Made by a program: the position numbers and the translations under genes. From Bacteroidota bacterium (lineage in GTDB: Bacteria; Bacteroidota; Bacteroidia; Cytophagales; Cyclobacteriaceae), in assembly GCA_018267215.1 (NCBI GenBank), contig JAFDYX010000002.1:186001-250000 (forward strand): 64,000 nucleotides of DNA. Direction: 5' to 3'. The notes under the pieces were generated by a model that made no database searches, was not told the origin of the DNA, and worked only from the letters and a program-made list of their open reading frames with translations. Positions 51,503 through 59,946 of the stretch are shown one piece after another (position 1 is the stretch's first letter; the number at the start of each line of letters is the position of its first letter).

Positions 51503-51647
51503 GTTGAGCGTAGCGTACAAACAATATATTGTACATTCTGGTTTTATAGTGTACTGAAGCTAATAGAAAACTGTATCAACAAATTATTAAAGGCTGCCGC
51601 TATCGAACCAAACCTTATTCGTAAATTGAATTTTAAATCAAGACGAT

Positions 51648-52052
51648 ATGCCCTACCCACACCACCACCAAATCAAAGATATTCTGAAAGACATGTCTGA
51701 CTTGGTGCAGCGCGAAGGGCTGAATTATCTTATCCCCAGATGGCAGCAATTTGCCGGCATCTATGCCGCTACAGAAAGCAGCTTGTATGAATGGCTCAAC
51801 GACTTAGACAGCCGAAAGATAATAGACGAAATTTTAGATGTACTGCCGGCCGATGAGCGGACGAATGTTGAACATGATCTGAAAAACCCGGATGCCACCG
51901 TCATCGCCAACACTTTTGAAATCAACGAGTGCGTGTGGGGCAGCGAAGTTGAAGTTGCTGAGGGTTACAACCGGAAAAAAAACTGGTACTATTACCGCAT
52001 GAACGAAAGTGTATTCAATACTGAACCCGGCCGCTTCACACGAAGAACATAA
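51648..52052 (+). CDS. Hypothetical cytosolic protein
   Basis: 134 residues, no signal or helix, acidic with mixed alpha content. No family recognised. Residues WGSEVEVAEGYNRKKNWYYYRMNES look like a core, with conserved-looking aromatics. A strong hairpin follows directly after the stop, so it is a complete transcription unit. Its leader (51503-51647) is AT-rich. Confidence 0.6.
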   Translation: MPYPHHHQIKDILKDMSDLVQREGLNYLIPRWQQFAGIYAATESSLYEWLNDLDSRKIIDEILDVLPADERTNVEHDLKNPDATVIANTFEINECVWGSEVEVAEGYNRKKNWYYYRMNESVFNTEPGRFTRRT

Positions 52053-52083
52053 AAAAACGACATCTAACAGATGCCCCGTTTTT
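52053..52083 (+). terminator. Terminator of the hypothetical gene
   Basis: AAAAACG and CATCT on the left (52053-52065), loop AAC, AGATG and CGTTTTT on the right (52069-52083), with small bulges and a T-tract. Confidence 0.75.
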
Positions 52084-52153
52084 ATTTAACAGCTTCCGTA
52101 TTTCAGACGCTCCTTCACTTTAAAAAATTTAACCTTACCATAAAACTGATCGT

Positions 52154-52885
52154 ATGAAACCTTATTTAAACAGCCTGATCCTTGCGTTAGCCATTATTAT
52201 CACAGCCTTCCTGTTTTCCAACTCATTTAAAAACAGAAATAAATCAAACGACTCCATCTCTGTAACAGGACTGGGGAGCAAAGATTTTGTTTCAGACTTA
52301 ATTGTATGGAGCGGCTCGTTCGTTAAGAAAAGCCTTAATCTAAAAGAAGCTTATGCCGAGCTTGACCGCGACCGCGAGGGCATCAAGAAATATATGACTC
52401 AGAAAGGAATAAAAAATGAAAACATTATTTTTTCTGCCATTGACATTCAAAAAGAATTTGATGACCAGTTTGACAGCCGGGGAAACCGGATCAGTTCTAC
52501 ATTCACCGGATATAAGTTAACGCAAAGCATACAAATCGAATCTGGTGAAGTGGATAAGATAGAAGAGATATCGCGGCAGGTGAGTGAATTGATCAACAAC
52601 GGAATTGAATTTTATTCCAATCCTCCGCAATATTACTACACCAAACTGGCTGAGTTAAAAATAGAAATGATTGCCCAGGCCACCAGTGATGCCAACACCC
52701 GGGCAGAGAATATTGCCTCTCATGCAGGCAGCAAAATCACCAGACTAAAAAAGGCCGTGATGGGCGTATTTCAGATTGTAGCGCAAAATTCTTCGGAAGA
52801 GTATTCGTGGGGTGGTTCTTTTAATACCGCCTCGAAGCGGAAAACAGCAACCATTACTGTTAAGTTAGACTACGAATTACAATAA
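52154..52885 (+). CDS. SIMPL domain protein (DUF541)
   Basis: 243 residues. One N-terminal signal or membrane helix (about 7-24), then a SIMPL/DUF541 domain: ISVTGLGSKDFVSD at the start, and the C-terminal half with KKAVMGVFQI and KRKTATITVKLDYELQ. In mammals the SIMPL family takes part in signalling; in bacteria these periplasmic or membrane proteins have no fixed role, some being linked to oxidative stress. It precedes the urea transporter by 40 bases on the same strand. Confidence 0.8.
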   Translation: MKPYLNSLILALAIIITAFLFSNSFKNRNKSNDSISVTGLGSKDFVSDLIVWSGSFVKKSLNLKEAYAELDRDREGIKKYMTQKGIKNENIIFSAIDIQKEFDDQFDSRGNRISSTFTGYKLTQSIQIESGEVDKIEEISRQVSELINNGIEFYSNPPQYYYTKLAELKIEMIAQATSDANTRAENIASHAGSKITRLKKAVMGVFQIVAQNSSEEYSWGGSFNTASKRKTATITVKLDYELQ

Positions 52886-52925
52886 TCACCGTGCAGTCTG
52901 TTCTAACTTTTTTTATTTTCATGTT

Positions 52926-53819
52926 ATGACGCTAACAAGAATAAATGCGTTTACAACCGCAGCCGCACATAAATTTCCTTTCGTCTATGCGGTGTTAAGA
53001 GGCTTAGGGCAAATTATGTTGCAAGAAAATGCGGCCACGGGTTTATTGTTTCTTATCGGAATTTTCTATGGTTCAATTATCGCAGGATGTGCAGCTATAG
53101 TAGCGGCAGGATGTGGCACAGCTACTGCTTGGTTCTTTCGTTATGATAAAACAGAAATAGAAAAAGGGTTGTATGGATTCAGTGCTGCTTTGGTCGGTGT
53201 AGCCCTTATGGTTTACTTCCAACCTGTAGTGGTTGTTTGGTTGTTTCTTGTCATCGGTTCAGTGCTGGCTACGGTGTTGCAACATTTTTTTATTGTTAAA
53301 AAGATTCCGGTGTTCACCTTTCCGTTTGTATTGATTACTTGGATGATTTTATTTTTACTTCCGGTCGTCTATCCGGGTGTACCGATGTCGGCAAGTCCTT
53401 CTCTGACCGTTATGCACAACCTTACGTTTGCATTCCGTGGCTTTGGTGAAGTCATTTTTCAAAATACACTCTCTGCCGCTTTTATTTTTTTTGTCGGTGT
53501 TTTCATTAGTTCTCCTGCCGCGGCTTTGTATGGCCTGGGCGGAAGTATATTGGCAGGCGGGGTGGCAGCTGTTCTTTCGGCTCCGGTTGAAGATATAATG
53601 ATGGGTTTGTTCAGCTACAATGCCGTGCTCTGTGCTATAGTTTTTGTAGGCGAGGAATTTGAAAATATGATGTGGGCTTTTATCTCCGTTGTTTTGTGTG
53701 TTGTCATTGGCTTTGTCATGTATCAATACCAGCTCACGCAGCTTACATTTCCATTTGTGGCTGCCAGTTGTGTTAGCTTGGCTTTACAAAAAAAAATAGT
53801 CGGTTTATACAAACGATAG
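52926..53819 (+). CDS. Urea transporter
   Basis: 297 residues with two homologous halves, each with about five helices. The UT signature appears twice: LRGLGQIMLQENAATGLLFLIGI and FRGFGEVIFQNTLSAAFIFFVGV, and again GLYGFSAALVGVAL and GLFSYNAVLCAIV. It conducts urea through the inner membrane by a channel-like mechanism. No urease gene is seen in the window; one must lie elsewhere if urea is used for nitrogen. Ends 25 bases before the antiporter gene and is probably co-transcribed with it. Confidence 0.85.
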   Translation: MTLTRINAFTTAAAHKFPFVYAVLRGLGQIMLQENAATGLLFLIGIFYGSIIAGCAAIVAAGCGTATAWFFRYDKTEIEKGLYGFSAALVGVALMVYFQPVVVVWLFLVIGSVLATVLQHFFIVKKIPVFTFPFVLITWMILFLLPVVYPGVPMSASPSLTVMHNLTFAFRGFGEVIFQNTLSAAFIFFVGVFISSPAAALYGLGGSILAGGVAAVLSAPVEDIMMGLFSYNAVLCAIVFVGEEFENMMWAFISVVLCVVIGFVMYQYQLTQLTFPFVAASCVSLALQKKIVGLYKR

Positions 53820-53844
53820 AGTCGCACGAAAAAGACAAAAGGAG

Positions 53845-55998
53845 ATGACCGATTTTATTAACCACATACTGCACGAGTTTGACCTGCCGCTCAAGAACCC
53901 CGTCTTGATTTTTTCGCTGATTTTATTCATCATCTTGTTGTCTCCTATCTTGCTGAGAAAAATAAATATTCCCGGCATCATCGGGCTGATCATTGCCGGG
54001 GTGATCATCGGCCCGCACGGGTTGAATATCCTCGAAAGAAATTCTGCCGTCAATTTATTCTCTACCATTGGGCTGTTGTACATCATGTTCATTGCCGGCC
54101 TTGAGTTGGACATGAACGAATTTAAAGCCAACCGCAACAAAAGTTTATTGTTCGGTTTTTTTACCTTCATCATCCCGATAGCCATTGGTTTTCCGGTGTG
54201 CTTTTATTTGTTGCAGTACGATTTCAACGCCAGTTTTTTAACAGCCAGTATGTTTGCCACCCATACGCTGGTGGCCTACCCCATCGTAAGCAAATTAGGC
54301 GTTTCTAAAAATCAGGCGGTGGCTGTTACCGTGGGCGGCACCATCTTAACAGACACAGCCGTGCTCATTATTTTGGCCGTTATCATCGGCAACAGCAAAG
54401 GGAGTTTAACTCAGGAATTTTGGATACGGCTGGGCACTTCGCTGGCCATTTTTTCGGGCATCATGTTCTTCGTCATTCCCAAAATTGCTCAATGGTTTTT
54501 CAGCAAACTGGAAAGTGAAAAACAATCGCACTATATTTTTGTCCTTTCGGTAGTATTTTTTGCTGCTTTCTTAGCTGAGGTAGCCGGTGTGGAGCCCATC
54601 ATCGGGGCTTTCATGGCCGGGCTGGCATTGAATAAACTCATTCCCAATTCATCGGCACTGATGAACCGCATCGAGTTTATCGGCAGTTCATTGTTTATTC
54701 CGTTTTTTCTGATCAGCGTGGGCATGATTGTGAACGTGAGCGTCATCCTGAACGGCCCGATGGCAATAATTGTAGCCGGCACACTTACGGCTGTGGCGCT
54801 GTTAGGCAAATGGCTTGCCGCCTGGTTTACACAACTAGCTTTCAACTACTCCGGCACACAACGGCAACTCATCTTTGGCCTGAGCAGTGCACATGCTGCG
54901 GCCACACTGGCTGTTATATTGGTAGGTTTTAAAGCCGGTATTCTTGACGAAAATATTCTAAACGGAACCGTTCTTCTCATCCTGATCACTTGTATCGCAG
55001 CCTCCTTTGCTGCCGAGAGCGCAGCCAAAAAAATAATTGTCCAATCGCCTGATGATGGCAGTTTTAACAAAACTCCGGTTGAACAAAGTGAGCACATCCT
55101 TTTGCCGATTGCCAATGCGGCCAACATAGAAAAAATATTAGAGTTGACTATTTTCATCAAAGACAAAAAATCTGTCAACCCCATATCTGTTCTTTCCGTT
55201 GTTTCCAACGACCACGATGCGGAGCTAAATGTTTTTAAAGCCAGAAAAAAATTAGAGGAGTCGGTGAAGCAAGCCTCGGCATCCGAAACAAAAATCAACA
55301 TCATTACAACCATAGACCACAACGCTGCCAGTGGCATCAGCCGCATCTCTAAAGAAATTATGGCCGACATCATTGTGCTTGGTTGGCCGCAGCGGGCAGG
55401 TTTTATTGACAAGTTGATTGGAGAAAAAGTTGGCAATATCTTAAACAGCACCGACAAAACTTTGTTCATCTGTCACCTAAAAAAACCGTTGGTGGTGCAC
55501 AAGCAAATTATTATTGTGGTGCCTCCGCTGGCAGAACATGAAAATGGCTTTGGTCTATGGCTCGCTAAAATGGCCAAGCTAGCGCAGGAGCTGAGCCTCA
55601 CAATCCGCTTGTACTGTAACGAAGCCACTAAAAACGCAGTTGACCGGTTTTTAAAAAATACAAAAGTGACAACACCTGTTGCTACGCAGATGTTTACCGA
55701 CTGGGATAACTTTTTGATACTCTCCCAAGGCATTCAGGAAGATGATTTACTGGTACTGATATCAGCCCGGAAAGGCGCTACCTCCTACATGGGAATATTG
55801 GATGACTTGCCTTCTAAGTTGGAAAATAATTTTTTCTCCAACAGCCGCATTATTGTGTACCCGCAGCAATATGGCGACCATAGTATGATTGAACTGTATG
55901 ACGACTTCTCTGCCGAGCCCTTGCACAAAGGCATTGAGGTGGTGCAAAAAATCAGACGGGGCGTTGACACCTTCTTCAAGAAAAAAAGAAGAACATGA
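53845..55998 (+). CDS. CPA2 cation:proton antiporter with universal-stress-like domain
   Basis: 717 residues. About 12 hydrophobic helices (up to residue 395 or so) with the CPA2 pattern IPGIIGLIIAGVIIGPHGLN and the conserved GLELD segment. The C-terminal 320 residues resemble two universal-stress-protein-like (USP) modules (HILLPIANAANIEKILEL, IIVLGWPQ; IIIVVPPLAEHENG). It exchanges Na+ or K+ for protons and so sets pH and salt balance. Its last codon overlaps the start of the AraC gene (ATGA at 55995-55998). Confidence 0.85.
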   Translation: MTDFINHILHEFDLPLKNPVLIFSLILFIILLSPILLRKINIPGIIGLIIAGVIIGPHGLNILERNSAVNLFSTIGLLYIMFIAGLELDMNEFKANRNKSLLFGFFTFIIPIAIGFPVCFYLLQYDFNASFLTASMFATHTLVAYPIVSKLGVSKNQAVAVTVGGTILTDTAVLIILAVIIGNSKGSLTQEFWIRLGTSLAIFSGIMFFVIPKIAQWFFSKLESEKQSHYIFVLSVVFFAAFLAEVAGVEPIIGAFMAGLALNKLIPNSSALMNRIEFIGSSLFIPFFLISVGMIVNVSVILNGPMAIIVAGTLTAVALLGKWLAAWFTQLAFNYSGTQRQLIFGLSSAHAAATLAVILVGFKAGILDENILNGTVLLILITCIAASFAAESAAKKIIVQSPDDGSFNKTPVEQSEHILLPIANAANIEKILELTIFIKDKKSVNPISVLSVVSNDHDAELNVFKARKKLEESVKQASASETKINIITTIDHNAASGISRISKEIMADIIVLGWPQRAGFIDKLIGEKVGNILNSTDKTLFICHLKKPLVVHKQIIIVVPPLAEHENGFGLWLAKMAKLAQELSLTIRLYCNEATKNAVDRFLKNTKVTTPVATQMFTDWDNFLILSQGIQEDDLLVLISARKGATSYMGILDDLPSKLENNFFSNSRIIVYPQQYGDHSMIELYDDFSAEPLHKGIEVVQKIRRGVDTFFKKKRRT

Positions 55999-56555
55999 AG
56001 CTCTACATTAAAAATATGGTTTGCAACCGCTGTAAGATGGTGGTGAAATCCGAGTTGGAAAAAATGGGGCTTCATCCGGTATCGGTAGAATTGGGTGAAG
56101 TAGATTTACAGGAAGATATCATCGAAGAAAAAAAACAACAAGTAGCACAATCGCTGCAAACGCTCGGCTTTGAACTGATTGACGACAAGAAAAGCAGAGT
56201 GATCGAAAAAATTAAAAATACCATCGTCAAGCTGGTGCATCAGCAGGATGGCGAAATGAAAAGCAATCTGTCAGACATAATAAGTACTGCCCTGCACCAC
56301 GATTATAATTATTTATCCAACTTGTTTTCTGAAGTAGAGGGCACCACCATCGAAAAATATTTTATCGCCCAAAAAATAGAAAAGGTAAAAGAGTTGCTGG
56401 TGTACGATGAGCTGTCGCTAAGCGAGATCGCCTTAAAACTAAACTATTCCAGTGTTGCTTACCTGAGCAATCAATTCAAAAAAATTACCGGACTTACGCC
56501 CAGCCACTTCAAGCAAATCAAAACCCAAAAGAGAAAGCCCCTAGACGAGGTGTAA
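55995..56555 (+). CDS. AraC-family regulator with N-terminal HMA-like domain
   Basis: 186 residues. Residues 1-70 follow the heavy-metal-associated fold with the ligand pair C10-N-R-C13 (KNMVCNRCKMVV, CxxC as in copper chaperones); a helical linker follows, and residues about 100-180 are an AraC helix-turn-helix domain (LSLSEIALKLNYSSVAYLSNQFKKITGLTPSHFKQI). Such HMA-AraC fusions are known in Bacteroidota, next to copper genes. It probably senses Cu(I) directly and controls copA and copZ; the target is inferred from position and a shared upstream element. Overlaps the antiporter gene, so it may be read from it. Confidence 0.85.
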   Translation: MKLYIKNMVCNRCKMVVKSELEKMGLHPVSVELGEVDLQEDIIEEKKQQVAQSLQTLGFELIDDKKSRVIEKIKNTIVKLVHQQDGEMKSNLSDIISTALHHDYNYLSNLFSEVEGTTIEKYFIAQKIEKVKELLVYDELSLSEIALKLNYSSVAYLSNQFKKITGLTPSHFKQIKTQKRKPLDEV

Positions 56556-56608
56556 ATCTTACAACACATTCTTATAATTGCACAACTGCCGTCATCTGTT
56601 TTATTGTC

Positions 56609-56620
56609 AATTTTGTATTG
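56609..56620 (+). promoter_or_regulatory. Shared copper-gene element, copA copy
   Basis: AATTTTGTATTG, identical to 59650-59661 upstream of copZ; 17 bases before the copA ATG. Could be a shared promoter/operator of the HMA-AraC regulator. The 12-base match is AT-rich, so it may be chance. Confidence 0.45.
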
Positions 56621-56637
56621 CAAATAATCAATAGAAC

Positions 56638-59055
56638 ATGACAACGACTGACTCAAAAACAATTTTTCTTCCGTTAGAAAACGTGGAGAGCGAACACTGC
56701 GCTTTGATCGTTGACAAAGGTCTTGCCAAAGTGCCAGGCATACAAAGCCACAAGGTAGAACTGAATAACCGCAGAGCCGCCATTACGGTGTCTGATACAA
56801 AATCAGTAACCGAAGCGGTGAAGACAATTCAGGACTTGGGCTATGGGGTTACTATGGTAAAGAAAAGTTTTCCGGTACTGAATATGACGTGCGCTTCCTG
56901 TGCCATCAGTGCAGAGAGCATCGTGAAGTCTTCCGAAGGGGTAATCCAAGCTTCCGTCAATTATGGAACAGGAAACCTAACGGTAGAATATCTGCCCACC
57001 CTAACGAACCCATCAATGCTGCGGCAGGCGGTGCAGTCTATCGGGTATGATTTATTGATTGCAGATGAAACCCACCAACAAGAATCGTTGGAAGCCATTC
57101 ATGAAAAAAAGATCCGGCTCCTGAAGAAAAAGACTGTGCTGGCTATTTTGTTGTCGCTGCCTGTGGTGGTAATCGGTATGTTTCTGATGAACGTTCCCTA
57201 CGCCAACGAAATCATGTGGCTCTTCTCTACACCTGTGGTACTCTGGCTGGGCAAAGATTTTTTCGTCAATGCGTGGAAGCAGGCCAAACATCGTTCTGCC
57301 AACATGGATACACTGGTGGCATTGAGTACAGGCATCGCTTATTTGTTTAGTATTTTCAATATGCTGTTTCCCCAGTTCTGGCACCAGCGCGGCTTGCACG
57401 CCCATGTTTATTTCGAAGCAGCCTCTGTGGTGATTGCATTCATTCTGCTTGGTAAATTATTGGAAGAAAAAGCCAAAGGCAATACTTCTTCGGCCATCAA
57501 AAAACTGATGGGCTTGCAACCAAAAACAGTAACGATCATTCTGCCGGGTGGAAATGAAAAACAAATTACCACTGAAGAAGTGAATGCCGGAGATACATTG
57601 TTGGTGAAACCGGGCGAACGGATTGCTGTGGATGGAGTGGTGACAGCCGGCAACTCGTATGTAGATGAAAGCATGCTGAGCGGTGAGCCTGTTGCCGTGT
57701 TGAAAAAAGAAAATGAAAAAGTATTGGCGGGCACCATCAACCAAAAGGGAAGCTTTCAATTCAAAGCATTGAAAGTAGGTAAAGAAACTGTGTTGGCACA
57801 CATCATCAAAACCGTGCAAGACGCGCAAGGAAGCAAAGCACCCGTGCAAAGGCTGGTAGATAAAATTGCCGGCATATTTGTACCGATAGTTATTGGCATT
57901 GCCGTCATCACTTTGGTATTGTGGATTTTCTTAGGTGGCGATAACGGAATGGTGCATGGCCTATTGGCAGCCGTAACGGTGTTGGTGATTGCGTGCCCCT
58001 GTGCATTAGGGCTGGCTACACCTACGGCCATTATGGTGGGTGTTGGCAAGGGTGCAGAAAATGGTATTCTAATTAAGGATGCCGAAAGTTTAGAGTTATC
58101 CAAAAAAATAAATGCCATCGTACTTGACAAAACAGGAACGATCACAGAAGGGAAACCTCAGGTTACTGCAATAAAATGGATGAACGATGATGAGGCTGCA
58201 AAACCTATTTTATTCAGCATCGAAAAAAAGTCAGAGCATCCGCTGGCTGAGGCTGTGGCAAGATATTTTGAAGGTACTTCAACCGTATCGTTATCTACCT
58301 TCGAAAGCATCACCGGCCAGGGTGCGAAGGCATCGTACCATGATGAGTTCTATTATGTAGGAAACAAAAAATTACTGGCCGATAATCATATTGCCATTCC
58401 GGATGACTTGCAGAAAGCGGCTGAGGAGTGGAGCGCCCAATCTTATACTATTATCTGGTTTGCCGACAGCAAAAAAACGTTGGCCGTATTGGCGATTGCC
58501 GACCAAGTAAAAAAGACCTTGCAGGAAGCTATCCGCCAGTTGCAACAAATGGGTGTTGAGTTATACATGCTCACCGGTGACAATGAAGCTACTGCCAAAG
58601 CTATTGCCCACCAGACGGGCCTGCTCCACTACAAGGCCGAAGTTTTACCCCAACACAAAGCTGACTTTATTAAAGAACTGCAACAACAGGGCAAAGTTGT
58701 GGCCATGGTAGGCGATGGCATTAACGACAGCACAGCGCTGGCAACTGCCGATGTCAGCCTGGCGATGGGCAAAGGCAGCGACATAGCCATGGAGGTAGCG
58801 AAGATGACAATCATTTCATCCGACCTGACTAAAATCCCGCAAGCTATCCGCCTGTCGAAACAAACTGTAGCCACCATCAAACAAAATTTGTTCTGGGCAT
58901 TTTTCTATAATGTAATCGGTATCCCAATTGCAGCGGGCATACTGTACCCGGTCAACGGGTTTTTATTAAACCCGATGATTGCCGGAGCAGCCATGGCGCT
59001 GAGCAGCGTGAGTGTGGTGAGCAACAGTTTGAGATTAAAATGGAAGAAATTATAA
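56638..59055 (+). CDS. copA: Cu+-exporting P1B-type ATPase
   Basis: 805 residues. Two N-terminal HMA domains: the first has a single Cys (SEHCALIVD, no CxxC) and is probably inactive; the second is intact (MTCASC, C85/C88). Ion pathway C453-P-C455 (IACPCALGLATP), phosphorylation D497 in DKTGT, HP motif (EHPLAEAVA), ATP-binding GDG/MVGDGINDS. It exports Cu(I) from the cytosol. The gene follows the HMA-AraC gene after 82 bases, and a hemerythrin-like gene overlaps its end by 16 bases. An element identical to one before copZ lies upstream. Confidence 0.95.
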   Translation: MTTTDSKTIFLPLENVESEHCALIVDKGLAKVPGIQSHKVELNNRRAAITVSDTKSVTEAVKTIQDLGYGVTMVKKSFPVLNMTCASCAISAESIVKSSEGVIQASVNYGTGNLTVEYLPTLTNPSMLRQAVQSIGYDLLIADETHQQESLEAIHEKKIRLLKKKTVLAILLSLPVVVIGMFLMNVPYANEIMWLFSTPVVLWLGKDFFVNAWKQAKHRSANMDTLVALSTGIAYLFSIFNMLFPQFWHQRGLHAHVYFEAASVVIAFILLGKLLEEKAKGNTSSAIKKLMGLQPKTVTIILPGGNEKQITTEEVNAGDTLLVKPGERIAVDGVVTAGNSYVDESMLSGEPVAVLKKENEKVLAGTINQKGSFQFKALKVGKETVLAHIIKTVQDAQGSKAPVQRLVDKIAGIFVPIVIGIAVITLVLWIFLGGDNGMVHGLLAAVTVLVIACPCALGLATPTAIMVGVGKGAENGILIKDAESLELSKKINAIVLDKTGTITEGKPQVTAIKWMNDDEAAKPILFSIEKKSEHPLAEAVARYFEGTSTVSLSTFESITGQGAKASYHDEFYYVGNKKLLADNHIAIPDDLQKAAEEWSAQSYTIIWFADSKKTLAVLAIADQVKKTLQEAIRQLQQMGVELYMLTGDNEATAKAIAHQTGLLHYKAEVLPQHKADFIKELQQQGKVVAMVGDGINDSTALATADVSLAMGKGSDIAMEVAKMTIISSDLTKIPQAIRLSKQTVATIKQNLFWAFFYNVIGIPIAAGILYPVNGFLLNPMIAGAAMALSSVSVVSNSLRLKWKKL

Positions 59056-59567
59056 ACAGCATGAATAAACTTTTGTACCGGTTTTTTACTGACGACCATC
59101 GCCACTTAGACGGGCTGTTGGATAAGGCCGTAGAAAACCCGAATGAAATTCAGATGGATTATTATCATCAATTCCGTGTCGGGCTTTTGACACACATTAA
59201 GATGGAAGAGAAGATTCTTTTTCCGGCTGCGCAGAAGGCCAATAATGGAGTGCCATTGCCGTTGGCTGCCGCCCTCCGCTTAGATCATGGGGCACTCACG
59301 TCACTCATGGTTGTACCGCCCACTGCTTCTTTGATAAAAGTTATCCGGCATATCCTTGTGCAACATGACTTAGCTGAAGAAAAAACGGGAGGAATGTACG
59401 ATGCCTGCGAAGCCTTGACACAAAGCGAAACAGAAAAAATTTTAAATCAACTTACTGCCGTATCAAAAGTACCGGTACACCCGCCCAACCCATCGCCCAT
59501 AGCCTTAGAGGCGGCCAAGCGTGCCCTGCAAAGAGCCGGATACAATTATGACCAGTTGGCATCTTAA
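59040..59567 (+). CDS. Hemerythrin-like domain protein
   Basis: 175 residues, helical. Di-iron ligand pattern: DDHRHLDGL, LTHIKMEEKILFP, RLDHGALTSL and VQHDLAEE. It overlaps the end of copA by 16 bases (an alternative ATG 21 bases later removes the overlap), so it is co-transcribed with it. A hemerythrin with a copper exporter is an uncommon pair; it might sense O2 or NO, or protect from iron released by copper. A second one of this kind is at 19.9 kb. Function inferred only. Confidence 0.75.
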   Translation: MEEIINSMNKLLYRFFTDDHRHLDGLLDKAVENPNEIQMDYYHQFRVGLLTHIKMEEKILFPAAQKANNGVPLPLAAALRLDHGALTSLMVVPPTASLIKVIRHILVQHDLAEEKTGGMYDACEALTQSETEKILNQLTAVSKVPVHPPNPSPIALEAAKRALQRAGYNYDQLAS

Positions 59568-59649
59568 AAAGTGTGGCACAAAAACCTAATCAGCAAATTT
59601 TATAAACCTCAACAGAAATAGTGTAAGAGTATTTTATAGCAGTTAGATT

Positions 59650-59661
59650 AATTTTGTATTG
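59650..59661 (+). promoter_or_regulatory. Shared copper-gene element, copZ copy
   Basis: AATTTTGTATTG, identical to 56609-56620 before copA; 38 bases before the copZ ATG. Confidence 0.45.
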
Positions 59662-59699
59662 TTAGTTGAACACATCAGTAACTAAAAAATTACAATAAA

Positions 59700-59918
59700 A
59701 TGGAAAACAAAACATATCAGTTTAAAACAAACATCAATTGCAGCGGCTGTGTAGCCGTTGTAAAACCACACTTGGATCAGGCCGAAGGCATGGGCGAGTG
59801 GAAGGTAGATACAGCCAACAAAGACAAAGTGCTTACCGTACAATCTGCCGGCATCAGCGAAGAGCAAGTGATGACCACCGTACAAAAAGCCGGTTACAAA
59901 ATAGAGCGGCTACATTGA
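59700..59918 (+). CDS. copZ: Copper chaperone-like HMA protein
   Basis: 72 residues, one HMA domain (beta-alpha-beta-beta-alpha-beta), with C14-S-G-C17 in the first loop (NINCSGCVAVVKP). It carries Cu(I) to CopA or the regulator. Small and cytosolic. It stands 132 bases after the hemerythrin gene and has its own upstream element, so it may be separately transcribed though in the same regulon. Confidence 0.85.
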   Translation: MENKTYQFKTNINCSGCVAVVKPHLDQAEGMGEWKVDTANKDKVLTVQSAGISEEQVMTTVQKAGYKIERLH

Positions 59919-59946
59919 CCGTAAATTTTCTGAAAGCAGTTTACAT

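Noticed and set aside
54846-55469. 207-codon open frame on the minus strand
   Set aside because: Lies fully within the CPA2 antiporter gene on the other strand; its composition is that of an antisense shadow, with no family resemblance.
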